A stretch of 64,000 nt of DNA. It comes from Bordetella parapertussis (lineage in GTDB: Bacteria > Bacteroidota > Bacteroidia > Chitinophagales > Chitinophagaceae). Numbering within the stretch: the first letter of the stretch is position 1; each line of letters opens with the position of its first letter. A program made the translations under genes and the position numbers. Positions 8,803 through 18,403 of this stretch are shown piece by piece. The notes beneath the pieces were generated by a model. The model was given only the letters and a program-made list of their open reading frames with translations, was not told where the DNA came from and searched no databases. The stretch spans positions 1 to 64,000 of the forward strand of contig CALQJX020000014.1 of assembly GCA_943331005.2 (NCBI GenBank). Reading direction: 5' to 3'.

Positions 8803-9210
8803 TTAGTTGATGCCGGCAAGAATAGTTTTTATTTTAAAGGTAGAAAGCGGCTTCTCTATAAAGCCCGATACCAGGGGGTGTTTTTCTGCCTTCTCTTTGT
8901 CTTCGTGAGAAACAGACGAAGAAAGTATGTAAGTGATAAATTGCTTGCGAATAGTTTCACTCATCTCTCCGAATTTATCCAGCACTTCCCAGCCATTGAG
9001 TACAGGCATGTTGATGTCCAGCAAAATTATGGTTTGAGCACAGTTTTCGAGCGGATAGGTTTCATTAATGAAAACGAGTGCTTTTTCCGGATCTGTAAAA
9101 GTATCGATCATCGCATCCGGCACAGAAATTTTGATATACTTGTAGCAAAGGTGATTATTGATCACATCGTCATCAATTACTATATATCTGTTACTGTTTT
9201 TTTGATCCAT
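8803..9210 (-). CDS. Single-domain response regulator (CheY-like receiver)
   Basis: Started at ATG 9210 (MDQKNSNRYIVIDDD), the product is 135 residues, one receiver domain. The acidic pocket is D13-D14-D15, the phosphoacceptor D65 (LLDINMP), and the conserved Lys is K120 (IEKPLS). There is no output domain, so it would act by protein contact or as a phosphorelay intermediate. A longer frame begins at 9285 but adds a non-conserved leader. It is divergent from the propeller histidine kinase at 9463 and might share its signalling, though no kinase is directly co-transcribed. Confidence 0.85.
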   Translation of the reverse strand: MDQKNSNRYIVIDDDVINNHLCYKYIKISVPDAMIDTFTDPEKALVFINETYPLENCAQTIILLDINMPVLNGWEVLDKFGEMSETIRKQFITYILSSSVSHEDKEKAEKHPLVSGFIEKPLSTFKIKTILAGIN

Positions 9211-9282
9211 TGGGATTCTTTTTGTTACTATTTGATCAGAGATGCTGAAAGAAAATGTGGTTGGATCATCTGAAATTATGCC

Positions 9283-9290
9283 CAAAAATA
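9283..9290 (-). promoter_or_regulatory. -7 box TATTTTTG for the receiver gene
   Basis: A perfect TAnnTTTG match on the - strand, leaving a leader of roughly 65-70 nt before ATG 9210. Its position within the longer upstream frame supports the shorter start. Confidence 0.5.
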
Positions 9291-9446
9291 TAGTAAAAAA
9301 TGAAATTTAATTATATTTATTACTTATATTTTTCAACTTTATTTCATTGAACTATCATATGATTTAACGCAAGGAAGTTCTTGATAAAAGACGTGAAATA
9401 TAGGGGTATATAAAAGCAATGTCTCTTTACATTGACTGATATGGGT

Positions 9447-9454
9447 TAATTTCG
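9447..9454 (+). promoter_or_regulatory. -7 box TAATTTCG, 8 nt before the kinase start
   Basis: TAATTTCG differs from TAnnTTTG at one base and ends 8 nt before ATG 9463. A -33 element is not clear. Confidence 0.4.
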
Positions 9455-9462
9455 GTGGGACT

Positions 9463-12435
9463 ATGAAAATGGGTATCATATGGCGAAAATGGCATCATTG
9501 GGGCAGGGTATTGTTATGCCTGTTGCTGGCTCCTGTTTTTGCCAGCGGGCAGCGGTATCATTTTCATAATCTGAGTGTAGAAGATGGTCTTGTGCAGTCT
9601 CAGGCAACCTGCCTGGCTCAAGACAATACAGGCAACCTGTGGATAGGCACGCTGGGCGGCGTTTCCAGATACGACGGCAGGACATTCACCAATTATACGG
9701 TGCGCAATGGTTTGCTGCACAACATAGTAAGGGCCATAGCTACAGATAAACAAAACAGAGTTTGGATAGGAAGTTCAGAGGGGCTGTCTTGTTTCAACGG
9801 CAAGTCGTTCAAACATTACAGACGACAAATACAGGTAACACACAGCCAAAGCTATTCACAGCAGATAGCTGTAACAGGAGATACTACGTGGTGGCGGGTG
9901 CAGGGCGACCTCTACATGGTGGCAAACGGTACAATAAGGTATTTTGCCACACCCGGCAACAATGGGGTGCTGACAGCTATGATGGCCGACGCAGATGGAC
10001 TGTGGATAGCCAGGAAAAATGAGGTGTACCTGTTTGCGGGCGGAAAGTGGAGCGGAATGATACCTGTACCTGTAGCAGATATGCTTGCCGGCGGAATAGA
10101 CCACATCTTCAGAGCCGTAAATGGTGTTGTGTACCTCACAGGAAATGGAACAGTATATAAGTATGCAGGCAGGGCTATTATGCCCTGCAATGCAGCAGGA
10201 TCGCCAATAGCACTGCCGCAGGCTGTTACGGCTGCCGCAGCCGATAATGACGGTGCTTTGTGGCTCGGCACTACCACAGGTGTGATACGCACCGATAGTG
10301 CGGGATCACAGACCTACAACAGGCAAAGCGGGCTTACCGATAACACTATCAACTACCTGCTGAAAGATAGCGAAGGTAGCATTTGGATGGCTACAGATGG
10401 TCAGGGTGTGTTCCGTTTCTCGGGTACTCAGTTTACCGGGCTTGACCAAGGTACAGGCCTGCCCAGTGCACAGGTAATGGCAATGGCCTATAATGGCCGT
10501 GATTCAATGTTTGTAGGTACCTACGATGCCGGATTGTATGTGTTCAAAGACAGAAGGATAGGGCCACTTTCATTTCCGTCCAGCCCGGTGCCGCCCATAG
10601 TTTCTCTGTGCTACACGCCCTATTCGGGTTTGTGGATAGGTACCCGCGGACGAGGCTTGTGGAATTATGACAATGGTATTTTCAGGCAATATGCTGCACC
10701 CGAGCGCGACTTCCCATCCAACTATATTAGCAGTTTGTATGTAGATACGTTCAGCAGATTATGGATCGGTTTCAATAATGGTGTGATGGTGCTGGAAGAA
10801 GGTGTCTTCAAAACAGCCGATACCAACAACAGTCCGGTGTACTCGTTTCTTACCATCGGTTTCGACAGTACACTCATAGCCTCCGAGAGCGGTCTGCGCC
10901 TGTTTCACGAAGGGGTTATGGCGCCATTTGTTACGCATACCATCATAGATAGTTCTGCAGTGCAGTGCTTCATAAAAAAAGGCAGGGAATTGTGGCTGGG
11001 CAGTGGCGACAATGGTGTGCTCATTTATAACATGAACACCCATAAGGTGCGTGTGATCAATAAAAGCAATGGGCTACGGTCAGACTTTATCTATAACATG
11101 GTAGCTGATGATGCAGGCAACGTATGGGTAGGTACCGGCTATGGCATACACAAAATAGGGCTGAAGGCTGATGGAGAGCCGGAAGTAAATTTCTATGGCA
11201 AGACACAGGGTATAATGGGAATGGAGAGCAACATAAACTCTGTACTGAAACTACCCGATGGCAGCATATGGTTTGGTACTACCAATGGGGCAGTGCATTA
11301 CGACCCCAATACCAAGGCTGTAGCATCGGCGCCGTCGCAGATATTGCTGCAATCGGTGAAGATTGCCGGAGAGAATATTATAGACGCTCAGTGGTACGAT
11401 AGCATTGATAAGTGGTATGATATTCCCTATAACCTGAGGCTGCCCTACAAGAAGAACAATATAGCATTTACCTTTCAGGCAATAACGCTGAGCGGTGCAC
11501 AGCAGGTGCTCTACAGATACCGTATAGACGGGCTTGATGCGCCATGGTCAGACTGGTCGCCCACCAACTCTGTTACCTATTCTGCGTTGCCTCCGGGCAA
11601 GTATGTGTTCAGGGTGCAGTGCCGCAGCGATGCAGGTGTTACTACTCCAGAGTTAATGTACACATTCGAGATCGTAGGCCCCTTCCATAAAACCACATGG
11701 TTTCGTTTTGTGGTGCTGGTGTTTATGTTGTTGCTTGGTATATTCATACAGTATACTTACAACCATCGCAAAGAAAGGCGCAATAAATTACTGGCCAAAC
11801 TCAGGGCTGAAGAGCAAGGTAAAATAAGGATAAGGACAGCAGAAGATTTTCATGATGAGATAGGGAACAAGCTTACCCGCATCAATGTGCTGACCAATGT
11901 GCTGAAAAGCAAGGTGGTATTGACGCCCGAAACAACACGCATACTGGGGCAGATAGAGGATAACACTACTCAGCTCTACAGCGGCACCAGAGATATTCTC
12001 TGGTCGCTGAAGCCTTCTAATGACGGGCTTTATGAGATACTATACCGTATACGCGATTTTGGTACAGAACTGTTTCAGGATACCGATATCGAATTCCGCT
12101 TTTCCGGACAGGATGCTTTATGGACAAAGTTCACACTGGACATGGAAAGGAGCCGTAACCTGATCATGATCTTCAAAGAGGCGCTGAACAATGCACTGAA
12201 ATATGCACACGCCACGCATGTGACCATGGAGGTGACGATAAAGAATAAAAATGTGCTGCAGATAGTGTTGAAAGATGACGGACAAGGGTTTGATATACAT
12301 GCTGTGAAAAAAGGCAATGGTCTTGCCAATATGCACACCCGTGCAGAGAGGTTGAAAGGTAAGCTCTATATTGACTCCAGGCCTGCAAAGGGAACGATCA
12401 TAACTCTTACCTTCAAAATACCCCAAAACAGGTGA
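9463..12435 (+). CDS. Two-component sensor histidine kinase with periplasmic beta-propeller and Y_Y_Y domain
   Basis: The 990-residue product has a signal peptide or first membrane anchor (about 13-29, ending SGQ). About 14 Reg_prop units follow (for example GNLWIGTLGGVSRYDG) making a large periplasmic propeller to about 640, then a Y_Y_Y domain (about 655-740, YRYRIDGLDAPWSDWS), one membrane helix (about 745-765), a HisKA_3-type dimerisation helix with phosphoacceptor H797 (DFHDEIGNKL), and a HATPase domain (N-box near N909, G-box DDGQGFDI near 938). Unlike the hybrid propeller regulators of Bacteroides, it has no receiver or AraC domain. Its partner is the LuxR-type regulator 45 bp downstream. 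The signal sensed is unknown. Confidence 0.92.
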   Translation: MKMGIIWRKWHHWGRVLLCLLLAPVFASGQRYHFHNLSVEDGLVQSQATCLAQDNTGNLWIGTLGGVSRYDGRTFTNYTVRNGLLHNIVRAIATDKQNRVWIGSSEGLSCFNGKSFKHYRRQIQVTHSQSYSQQIAVTGDTTWWRVQGDLYMVANGTIRYFATPGNNGVLTAMMADADGLWIARKNEVYLFAGGKWSGMIPVPVADMLAGGIDHIFRAVNGVVYLTGNGTVYKYAGRAIMPCNAAGSPIALPQAVTAAAADNDGALWLGTTTGVIRTDSAGSQTYNRQSGLTDNTINYLLKDSEGSIWMATDGQGVFRFSGTQFTGLDQGTGLPSAQVMAMAYNGRDSMFVGTYDAGLYVFKDRRIGPLSFPSSPVPPIVSLCYTPYSGLWIGTRGRGLWNYDNGIFRQYAAPERDFPSNYISSLYVDTFSRLWIGFNNGVMVLEEGVFKTADTNNSPVYSFLTIGFDSTLIASESGLRLFHEGVMAPFVTHTIIDSSAVQCFIKKGRELWLGSGDNGVLIYNMNTHKVRVINKSNGLRSDFIYNMVADDAGNVWVGTGYGIHKIGLKADGEPEVNFYGKTQGIMGMESNINSVLKLPDGSIWFGTTNGAVHYDPNTKAVASAPSQILLQSVKIAGENIIDAQWYDSIDKWYDIPYNLRLPYKKNNIAFTFQAITLSGAQQVLYRYRIDGLDAPWSDWSPTNSVTYSALPPGKYVFRVQCRSDAGVTTPELMYTFEIVGPFHKTTWFRFVVLVFMLLLGIFIQYTYNHRKERRNKLLAKLRAEEQGKIRIRTAEDFHDEIGNKLTRINVLTNVLKSKVVLTPETTRILGQIEDNTTQLYSGTRDILWSLKPSNDGLYEILYRIRDFGTELFQDTDIEFRFSGQDALWTKFTLDMERSRNLIMIFKEALNNALKYAHATHVTMEVTIKNKNVLQIVLKDDGQGFDIHAVKKGNGLANMHTRAERLKGKLYIDSRPAKGTIITLTFKIPQNR

Positions 12436-12480
12436 TATGCACTAATGCTGTAAATGCGAAATTTGTAAAAATCCATTATT

Positions 12481-13113
12481 ATGAACAGGGATACGGATAT
12501 ACAAGTTGCCATCATAGAAGACGATGAGACCATAAGAGAAGGATATGCTTTTCTGATAGGCAATGCTAAAGGCTGTAAGATATGCGGTACCTATCCCTCC
12601 TTCGAAGATGCAGCAAAAAGAATAGTGCAGGATGCGCCCGATGTGTTGCTGCTGGATGTGGAACTGCCCGGCATATCGGGCATAGAAGCTTTGCCCCGGC
12701 TCAAGAAATTATTGCCCGATACCCACATACTCATACTAACTGTTTATGAACAGGAACTGCTCATTTTCCGTGCATTGGGCAATGGTGCTGCAGGTTATCT
12801 TACCAAGAACACACCACACGAAAAGATAGTGGCAGCCATACACGAAGTAATGGAGGGCGGTGGCCCTATGAGTGCGAACATAGCCCGTATGGTGATCTCT
12901 TCTTTCAAAAGAAATGATGCCAGTCCCCTTACCCGTCGCGAAACGGAAATACTGGAACAGATAGCCACCGGCAAAAGCCGCAAACGCATAGCCGATGAAC
13001 TGTACATAGATCTGGAAACCGTAAAGTCGCACATCAAGAACATCTATGTAAAGCTGGATGTACATTCTAAGGCTGATGCCATTAAGGCGGCGCGCGATAA
13101 TAAGTTCATCTGA
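12481..13113 (+). CDS. NarL/FixJ-type response regulator (receiver + LuxR helix-turn-helix)
   Basis: The 210-residue product has a receiver domain (about 8-125; acidic E13-D14-D15, phosphoacceptor D59 in LLLDVELPG, Lys K109 in LTKN) and a LuxR/GerE DNA-binding domain (about 147-207; LTRRETEILEQIATGKS ... ETVKSHIKNIYVKLDV). It starts 45 bp after the kinase gene and is surely its partner, since HisKA_3 kinases pair with NarL-type regulators. A perfect palindromic terminator follows. Target genes are not shown by sequence; the giant Ig-repeat gene is adjacent but convergent. Confidence 0.93.
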   Translation: MNRDTDIQVAIIEDDETIREGYAFLIGNAKGCKICGTYPSFEDAAKRIVQDAPDVLLLDVELPGISGIEALPRLKKLLPDTHILILTVYEQELLIFRALGNGAAGYLTKNTPHEKIVAAIHEVMEGGGPMSANIARMVISSFKRNDASPLTRRETEILEQIATGKSRKRIADELYIDLETVKSHIKNIYVKLDVHSKADAIKAARDNKFI

Positions 13114-13142
13114 AGGTGATCCAATCAATCCCATTATACTGT

Positions 13143-13186
13143 ATCAAACGAGAACGGCTGCCATATGGCAGCCGTTCTCGTTTGAT
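13143..13186. terminator. Perfect 44-nt palindrome, bidirectional terminator
   Basis: The 44 bases are an exact inverted repeat centred between 13164 and 13165. It lies between two convergent genes (stop codons at 13113 and 13207). Each strand reads a G/C-rich stem, then CGTTTGAT, so it can stop transcription from both sides. Confidence 0.75.
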
Positions 13187-13206
13187 CTTATGATGTTTTG
13201 CAGAGC

Positions 13207-16200
13207 TTATTCAGAACGCTTCACGAGTTTTTGTGTTTTCAGCAGATTGTTTTCAGCATCATAAACTGTGATGATGTAGAAACCATCTGCCAGTTCGCTG
13301 ATGTTGATCTCTTTGGCATCGGCCATGTTAATGAGCGCCTTGCCATCTATGCTGCTGATAACTGCACGAACCGGAACCAGGCTGCCAATGTGTACAGACT
13401 GGCTAGCCGGGTTAGGGAAGATAGCGATGTCTGTGTTGTTCACATTGTCTATACCGGTAGCATTGCCCAGTATGTAGGCCGCACTTACCGACTGACAACC
13501 ATTGGTATCGGTAACAGCAACTTTATAGCTGCCGCTGCCGGTAGCCGGAGTAGTGAAGGCAGTAGCACCAGGTATTGCTACCAGATTCTTGTACCACTGG
13601 TAAGTGATATAGAAGTTGCCTGTCCTCATTGCAGTACCTGTGTAAGTGATCGGCGGATCTGGCAGTGGCACCTGAGATACTGTAATAGGTCCTGTAGATG
13701 CGGTGCAGCTCGATGGCACTGCAATAGTGCAGGAATAGATACCCGGAACTGTAGCATTGTAGGTAGGGTTGGTTGCACCCGGTATCACAGTACTGTTGAA
13801 GAACCACTGATAACCTATAGCGCCACCCAGATAAGAAGCATTGGTAGAAAGCAGTGAGCTGCCACCCCAGCAGAACTTAGCCGGAGTGAGTGCCTGAACT
13901 ACAGGAGCAGTAACAACAGTTACTACAGTATCGGCATCGGTCATGTCGGTACAACCGGTAGTGGCGTTGGTAACACGTACCCTGTAGCCACCGGTAGCAG
14001 ATGCTACATAGGCAGCATTGGTAGCACCTGTTATAGCTACACCATTGCGGTACCACTGGTAGTTGAAGCCCGGAGCTGCAGTAAGAGATACGATACCGCC
14101 TGAGCAGAAGATACGTGGACCACCCGGAGTGATAGCAACGTTTGGTAGCGGATTTACTACTACAACGCTGGTAGCAGAAGTTGCGGCACAACCCGTTGCA
14201 TTGGTAACAACTACATAATAGCTCTCAGAAGTAGTAGCAGTATATGCTATGCCGGTTGCACCGGCAATAGCGCCTGTACTATTGTTCCACTGGTAGGTAT
14301 AGCCGGGGCCTGCTGCGGCAGTAAGTGTCACGCTGCTGCCATTACATACGGTAAGCGGACCACCTGCGGTAACTACGTTGGATGGAGCCGGAGTGATTGA
14401 TATTGTTTCTGTAGCAGATGTTGCGGTACAGCCTGCGCTGTTGGTAACGCGTACCCTGTAGGTACCGCTTGTAGTTGCATTATACGTGCTTGCTGTAGCA
14501 CCTGTTATTGCAGTGCCACCCAGTTCCCACTGGTAAGTGAGGCCTGTGCCTGTATTAGCATTCAGCGCGATCGGAGAACCTGAACAAGCAGATGTAGTGC
14601 CACCAGGAACAGTGATGGTTGCCGTAGCCGGAACTACAAGTACCAGCTGAATAGGAGAAGTAGTAGAACAACCAGCAGCCACACTAACACGTACCTGATA
14701 GCTGCCTGCAGCACCCGTAGTATATGTTGGTGAAGTAGCACCTGCTATTGCCACGCCTCCGTTGAACCACTGGTAAGAAGCGCCGGTTGCAGCACTTGAT
14801 GTAAGTGTAACGAAGTCGCCCGGACAAAGTGTGGTATCGCCTATCGGTGTGATGAGTGCCACCGGTGCAGCTATAACCGTAACATCGGTAGTTCTGATAC
14901 AGCCTGTGCTGAGTGTGTATGTAATAGTGGTAACACCACCTCCAATACCTGTCAGGGCACCGGTGCCGGTTACTATTGTGCCTGCTGCCGTATTGCTGCT
15001 GCTCCATGTGCCGCCTGTTGATGAGTTGGTCATGGTGACAGTAGAACCCGGACAAATTGTAGACGGGCCGCCAATGGCTGCCGGAAGCGGGTTAACAGTT
15101 ATTGTGCGTGAGCGCACACAACCATTGGTAGGATGTGTGTATGATATATCTGCGATTCCTACTGTATTGCCGGATACCAGACCGCCAACTGTTACCGGAG
15201 CAATAGTAGCGTTGCTGCTGCTCCAGGTACCTGCTGCAGGGCCCGATGTGAATGTTACTGTAGCACCAAGGCAGAGCGCGTTAGTGGTTGGGGTAAATAC
15301 GGTTGGCAAAGCATTTACGGTTACTACACGAGTAGTGCGGCAACCTGTAGCCAGTGCGTAAGTGATCGTAACTGTGTTGGCAGAGATACCGCCAACTACG
15401 CCGCCTGCGCCGCTTACGGTACCAACTGCTGTATTGCTGCTGGTCCATGCGCCACCTGCCGGTGAGCTGGTGAGCGTAGAGGTTGCATTGACACATATTA
15501 CTGCAGTACCTGTAATAGCTGCAGGTGTAGTATTTACAGTAACTGTAGCAGTGCGGGTACAACCATTGCTGCCATAGCATGTGATGATGCTGGTGCCGGC
15601 AAGAACACCTGTAACTGTACCTGTTGATGAACCTATTGTAGCAACTGCAGTATTGCCGCTGCTCCATGTGGCGCCAAGGCTGGTGGTAGCCAGATTGGTA
15701 GTTAAGCCTTCACAAACGGAGAGTGTGCCAGTTATAGCATTTGGTGCGGGCTGAACAGTAACTACTACTGTTGTGAAGCAGGTTGATGCCGGCAGGCTGT
15801 AGGTGATAGTAGTTGTACCACCGGCAAGCGCCACACCCAGTACAATGCCTGAAGCAGCGCCTACTGTAGCTACAGCAGGGGTGCTGCTGGTCCATGTGCC
15901 ACCAGGGGTAGTATGTCCGAGAACCGACGAAGTGTTGGGGCAAAGTATAGTAACACCTGTAATGGCTGCCGGTGTTGGATTTACTGTTATTTCAGCAGTT
16001 CTGAAGCAGCCTGTTGGCAGTGTATAAGAAATAGTTGCTGTACCGGTACCTATGCCTGTGAAAACGCCAGGTGTACCCATTGACAGGATGCCTGCAGGTG
16101 AGAATGTCCATGTGCCGCCCGTAGTGGTAGTGCTGATGGTAGTAGTATTGCCTACGCACGTTACCAGATTGCCGGTGAAAGCATCGGGAATAGGATTTAC

Positions 16201-18192
16201 AGTGACCACATTGGTGTAGGTGCAACCTGTAACAGGCATTGTATAAGTAACAGTTGCAGTGCCCGGTGCTACCGGTGTGATATCACCACTACCGCTGCTT
16301 ACTATAAATATAGTAGCATCGCTGCTGCTCCATGTACCCGAACCGGCTACAGGAGTAGTATTGCTGAGTGTGGTAGAAGAGCCCATGCATACATCAAACG
16401 TGCCTGTTGTAGCGCTCATAGGATGTACCGTTACGATAGCACTGGAGAAGCAACCAGAACCCAATATATAACTGATGGTTGCTGTGCCTGCTGCAACTGC
16501 GGTATAAGTGCCTGATGAAACACCTATTGCAGCTATAGAAGGATCGCTGCTGCTCCATGTGCCGCCAGGGGTAGCGCATGAAAGTGTATTGCCTGTTGCA
16601 AAGAAGCAAATATCGAGATCGCCGCTAATGGCAGCAACTGCTGCTGTAACAGTAACTACAGTAGTTCTGTAGCAGCCGCTGGCAAGCGTGTAAGATACAG
16701 TAGTAGTACCTGCGCCAATGCCGGTAAACGTACCTGTAGATGCATCAACAGTGCCTACAGATGCAGTACTGCTGCTCCATGTGCCGCCAAATGTGGTGCT
16801 GGAAAGTGATAGTGTACCAGACACACAAATAGATGTGCCACCTGTAATAGGCGCAGGCAACGGATTTACATTGAATGAAGTGATACGGAAGCAGCCGGAT
16901 GGCAGCATATAGGTGATGGTAGTAACACCGCCTGTGAGGCCTGTAACCAGACCGGTAAGAGGATTTATTGATGCTATAGCAGGGAAGCTGCTGCTCCATG
17001 TGCCACCCGTAGGGGTTTCTGTAAGTGTGGTAGTGCTACCCTGGCAAACCGAAGTGGCACCTACTATACTGCCAGGAGATACACTTACTGTAACAACTGC
17101 AGTTGCTACACAACCCGAAGGTGTTGTATAGCTGATAATAGCAGTGCCTATGGTGAAGCCGTTGATGTAGCCCGGTGTGGCTGCTGCATCTGCAACAACA
17201 GGGTCGCTGCTGCTCCATGTGCCACCTGGCACAGGATGGCTGAGCAATGTGCTCAGACCTTCGCAAATGCTGAGTGTACCTGTAATAGGAGCCAGTGAAG
17301 TAACGGTTACTACTGCTGTGGCAATACAGCCTGTTGCAGCGGTATAAGTGATGGTAGAAGTACCTGCAGATATACCCGTAACAACGCCGGTAGTACTAAC
17401 TACTGCAGCAACAGTTATATCGCTGCTGCTCCATGTGCCACCTGTTGTATCATGTGTGAGTGTAGTGGTAGTACCCGTACAAACAGTAAGTGTTCCGGCA
17501 ATAGCTGCAGGAAGGAAACAAGGAGGAGTCCAGCGGAATACCTGTCCATCTGCAGGCGCAGCAAAGATCAGATCCTGAAAGAATGGGAATAATAGCGGGG
17601 TAGTAGCAGGTGTTTCATCAGAAAGCGTTTGCCAATCTGAAACGTTATCGTTGGCGATACCAATAGTAGCATCAGTAAAGAATGCAGAAGACGTGCCATA
17701 ATGGAAGTCTATAATGTTGGTTGTTTCATATAGTTTCACCTGAAAGTTCAGGTCACCAATACCGATCAAACTGGCAAAAGAATTCCATTCCAATGTAAAG
17801 ACACGGTTGGGCGCCACGCCGCTTGTCTCATAAAATACTGTACCAGACGTAAAGCCTTCATTGTCATCCCAGTAGGGCATCAGCCAGCCTGCGCCATCTA
17901 TATTGAATGAAACATTATTCATTGCAATTGAAGCCGAATTGGTAAGTGATAACCATCCGTTGGTACATACCGACATATCTGTATAGGGTACGCCACAGTA
18001 AGTAAACGTAAAACCTATCGGAATACCAGGTTCTGTAAAATCATCATCACTGAGCGATGGTACAGACGTTCCCGATCCGGAAATACTGGTATAGGGTGAT
18101 GTGAATTCAGAGAAGCCATAAGATGCGGCCGTCTGAGAAAAGCCCTGCACACTCAGGCACAACAAAGAGAGTAAAAAGAATATTCTTTTCAT
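13207..18192 (-). CDS. Giant Ig-repeat cell-surface protein with T9SS type A sorting domain
   Basis: Started at ATG 18192 (MKRIFFLLSLLCLSVQGFSQ signal peptide), the product is 1661 residues; the frame is open 30 codons further up but those lack a signal. An N-terminal domain of about 220 residues (FTFTYCGVPYTDM, then NGWLSL) resembles nidogen-like or jelly-roll modules. Twelve Big_2-like repeats follow, each about 73 residues with G-G-T-W-S-S-S, V-T-G-I, G-T-x-T-I-T-Y-T and G-C-x-R-T-x-V-T-V. Then come six longer Ig-like repeats with Y-Q-W ... G-A-T ... Y-x-V-x-V-T-N-x-x-G-C. The end (FPNPASQSVHIG ... LADGFYIITVY) is a T9SS sorting domain. It is likely a surface adhesin or matrix protein; ligand unknown. 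A possible -7 box TATATTTT lies at 18239-18246. Confidence 0.88.
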   Translation of the reverse strand: MKRIFFLLSLLCLSVQGFSQTAASYGFSEFTSPYTSISGSGTSVPSLSDDDFTEPGIPIGFTFTYCGVPYTDMSVCTNGWLSLTNSASIAMNNVSFNIDGAGWLMPYWDDNEGFTSGTVFYETSGVAPNRVFTLEWNSFASLIGIGDLNFQVKLYETTNIIDFHYGTSSAFFTDATIGIANDNVSDWQTLSDETPATTPLLFPFFQDLIFAAPADGQVFRWTPPCFLPAAIAGTLTVCTGTTTTLTHDTTGGTWSSSDITVAAVVSTTGVVTGISAGTSTITYTAATGCIATAVVTVTSLAPITGTLSICEGLSTLLSHPVPGGTWSSSDPVVADAAATPGYINGFTIGTAIISYTTPSGCVATAVVTVSVSPGSIVGATSVCQGSTTTLTETPTGGTWSSSFPAIASINPLTGLVTGLTGGVTTITYMLPSGCFRITSFNVNPLPAPITGGTSICVSGTLSLSSTTFGGTWSSSTASVGTVDASTGTFTGIGAGTTTVSYTLASGCYRTTVVTVTAAVAAISGDLDICFFATGNTLSCATPGGTWSSSDPSIAAIGVSSGTYTAVAAGTATISYILGSGCFSSAIVTVHPMSATTGTFDVCMGSSTTLSNTTPVAGSGTWSSSDATIFIVSSGSGDITPVAPGTATVTYTMPVTGCTYTNVVTVNPIPDAFTGNLVTCVGNTTTISTTTTGGTWTFSPAGILSMGTPGVFTGIGTGTATISYTLPTGCFRTAEITVNPTPAAITGVTILCPNTSSVLGHTTPGGTWTSSTPAVATVGAASGIVLGVALAGGTTTITYSLPASTCFTTVVVTVQPAPNAITGTLSVCEGLTTNLATTSLGATWSSGNTAVATIGSSTGTVTGVLAGTSIITCYGSNGCTRTATVTVNTTPAAITGTAVICVNATSTLTSSPAGGAWTSSNTAVGTVSGAGGVVGGISANTVTITYALATGCRTTRVVTVNALPTVFTPTTNALCLGATVTFTSGPAAGTWSSSNATIAPVTVGGLVSGNTVGIADISYTHPTNGCVRSRTITVNPLPAAIGGPSTICPGSTVTMTNSSTGGTWSSSNTAAGTIVTGTGALTGIGGGVTTITYTLSTGCIRTTDVTVIAAPVALITPIGDTTLCPGDFVTLTSSAATGASYQWFNGGVAIAGATSPTYTTGAAGSYQVRVSVAAGCSTTSPIQLVLVVPATATITVPGGTTSACSGSPIALNANTGTGLTYQWELGGTAITGATASTYNATTSGTYRVRVTNSAGCTATSATETISITPAPSNVVTAGGPLTVCNGSSVTLTAAAGPGYTYQWNNSTGAIAGATGIAYTATTSESYYVVVTNATGCAATSATSVVVVNPLPNVAITPGGPRIFCSGGIVSLTAAPGFNYQWYRNGVAITGATNAAYVASATGGYRVRVTNATTGCTDMTDADTVVTVVTAPVVQALTPAKFCWGGSSLLSTNASYLGGAIGYQWFFNSTVIPGATNPTYNATVPGIYSCTIAVPSSCTASTGPITVSQVPLPDPPITYTGTAMRTGNFYITYQWYKNLVAIPGATAFTTPATGSGSYKVAVTDTNGCQSVSAAYILGNATGIDNVNNTDIAIFPNPASQSVHIGSLVPVRAVISSIDGKALINMADAKEINISELADGFYIITVYDAENNLLKTQKLVKRSE
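13480..14880 (-). repeat. Six tandem ~235-bp units coding Ig-like domains
   Basis: Each unit encodes C-x-G ... L-T-A ... Y-x-Y-Q-W ... I-x-G-A-T ... Y-x-V-x-V-T-N-x-x-G-C. This is a second repeat family in the same gene, distinct from the twelve Big_2-like units upstream. Confidence 0.8.
14880..17520 (-). repeat. Twelve tandem ~220-bp units coding Big_2-like domains
   Basis: The coding sequence for GGTWSSS recurs about every 220 bp (near 14996, 15218, 15435, 15656, 15887, 16106, 16322, 16547, 16767, 16987, 17207 and 17427). The DNA core (on the + strand ctgctgctccatgtgcc) is nearly constant while the rest varies, as expected for old duplicated domains under protein-level constraint. Confidence 0.85.
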
Positions 18193-18403
18193 ACACATAA
18201 TTTTAGAGATCCTTATTACAGGGATCGTCTGATTCATTAAAATATAACATACCCGGCTCATCCTTGCGGAGAGTCGGGACATTGCACAAAACTATCTATA
18301 TTAGGCTAAAATTAAGTATTTATTACTTATTTATCAAAACAGAATGATATACCAGAACCTGTCAGGCAATGGCCTACTAATCGGGAGTTAATAAAACCGG
18401 ATA

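Noticed and set aside
14831..15361. Open frames on the + strand across the Ig-repeat gene, looking like Val/Pro-rich repeat proteins
   Set aside because: They are antisense copies of the repeat units and rise and fall with the 220-bp period. The - strand product has a signal peptide, known domains and a sorting domain.
13480..17520. Tandem repeats as a possible CRISPR array
   Set aside because: Units are about 220-240 bp, continuous and coding, without 20-50 bp repeats and unique spacers.
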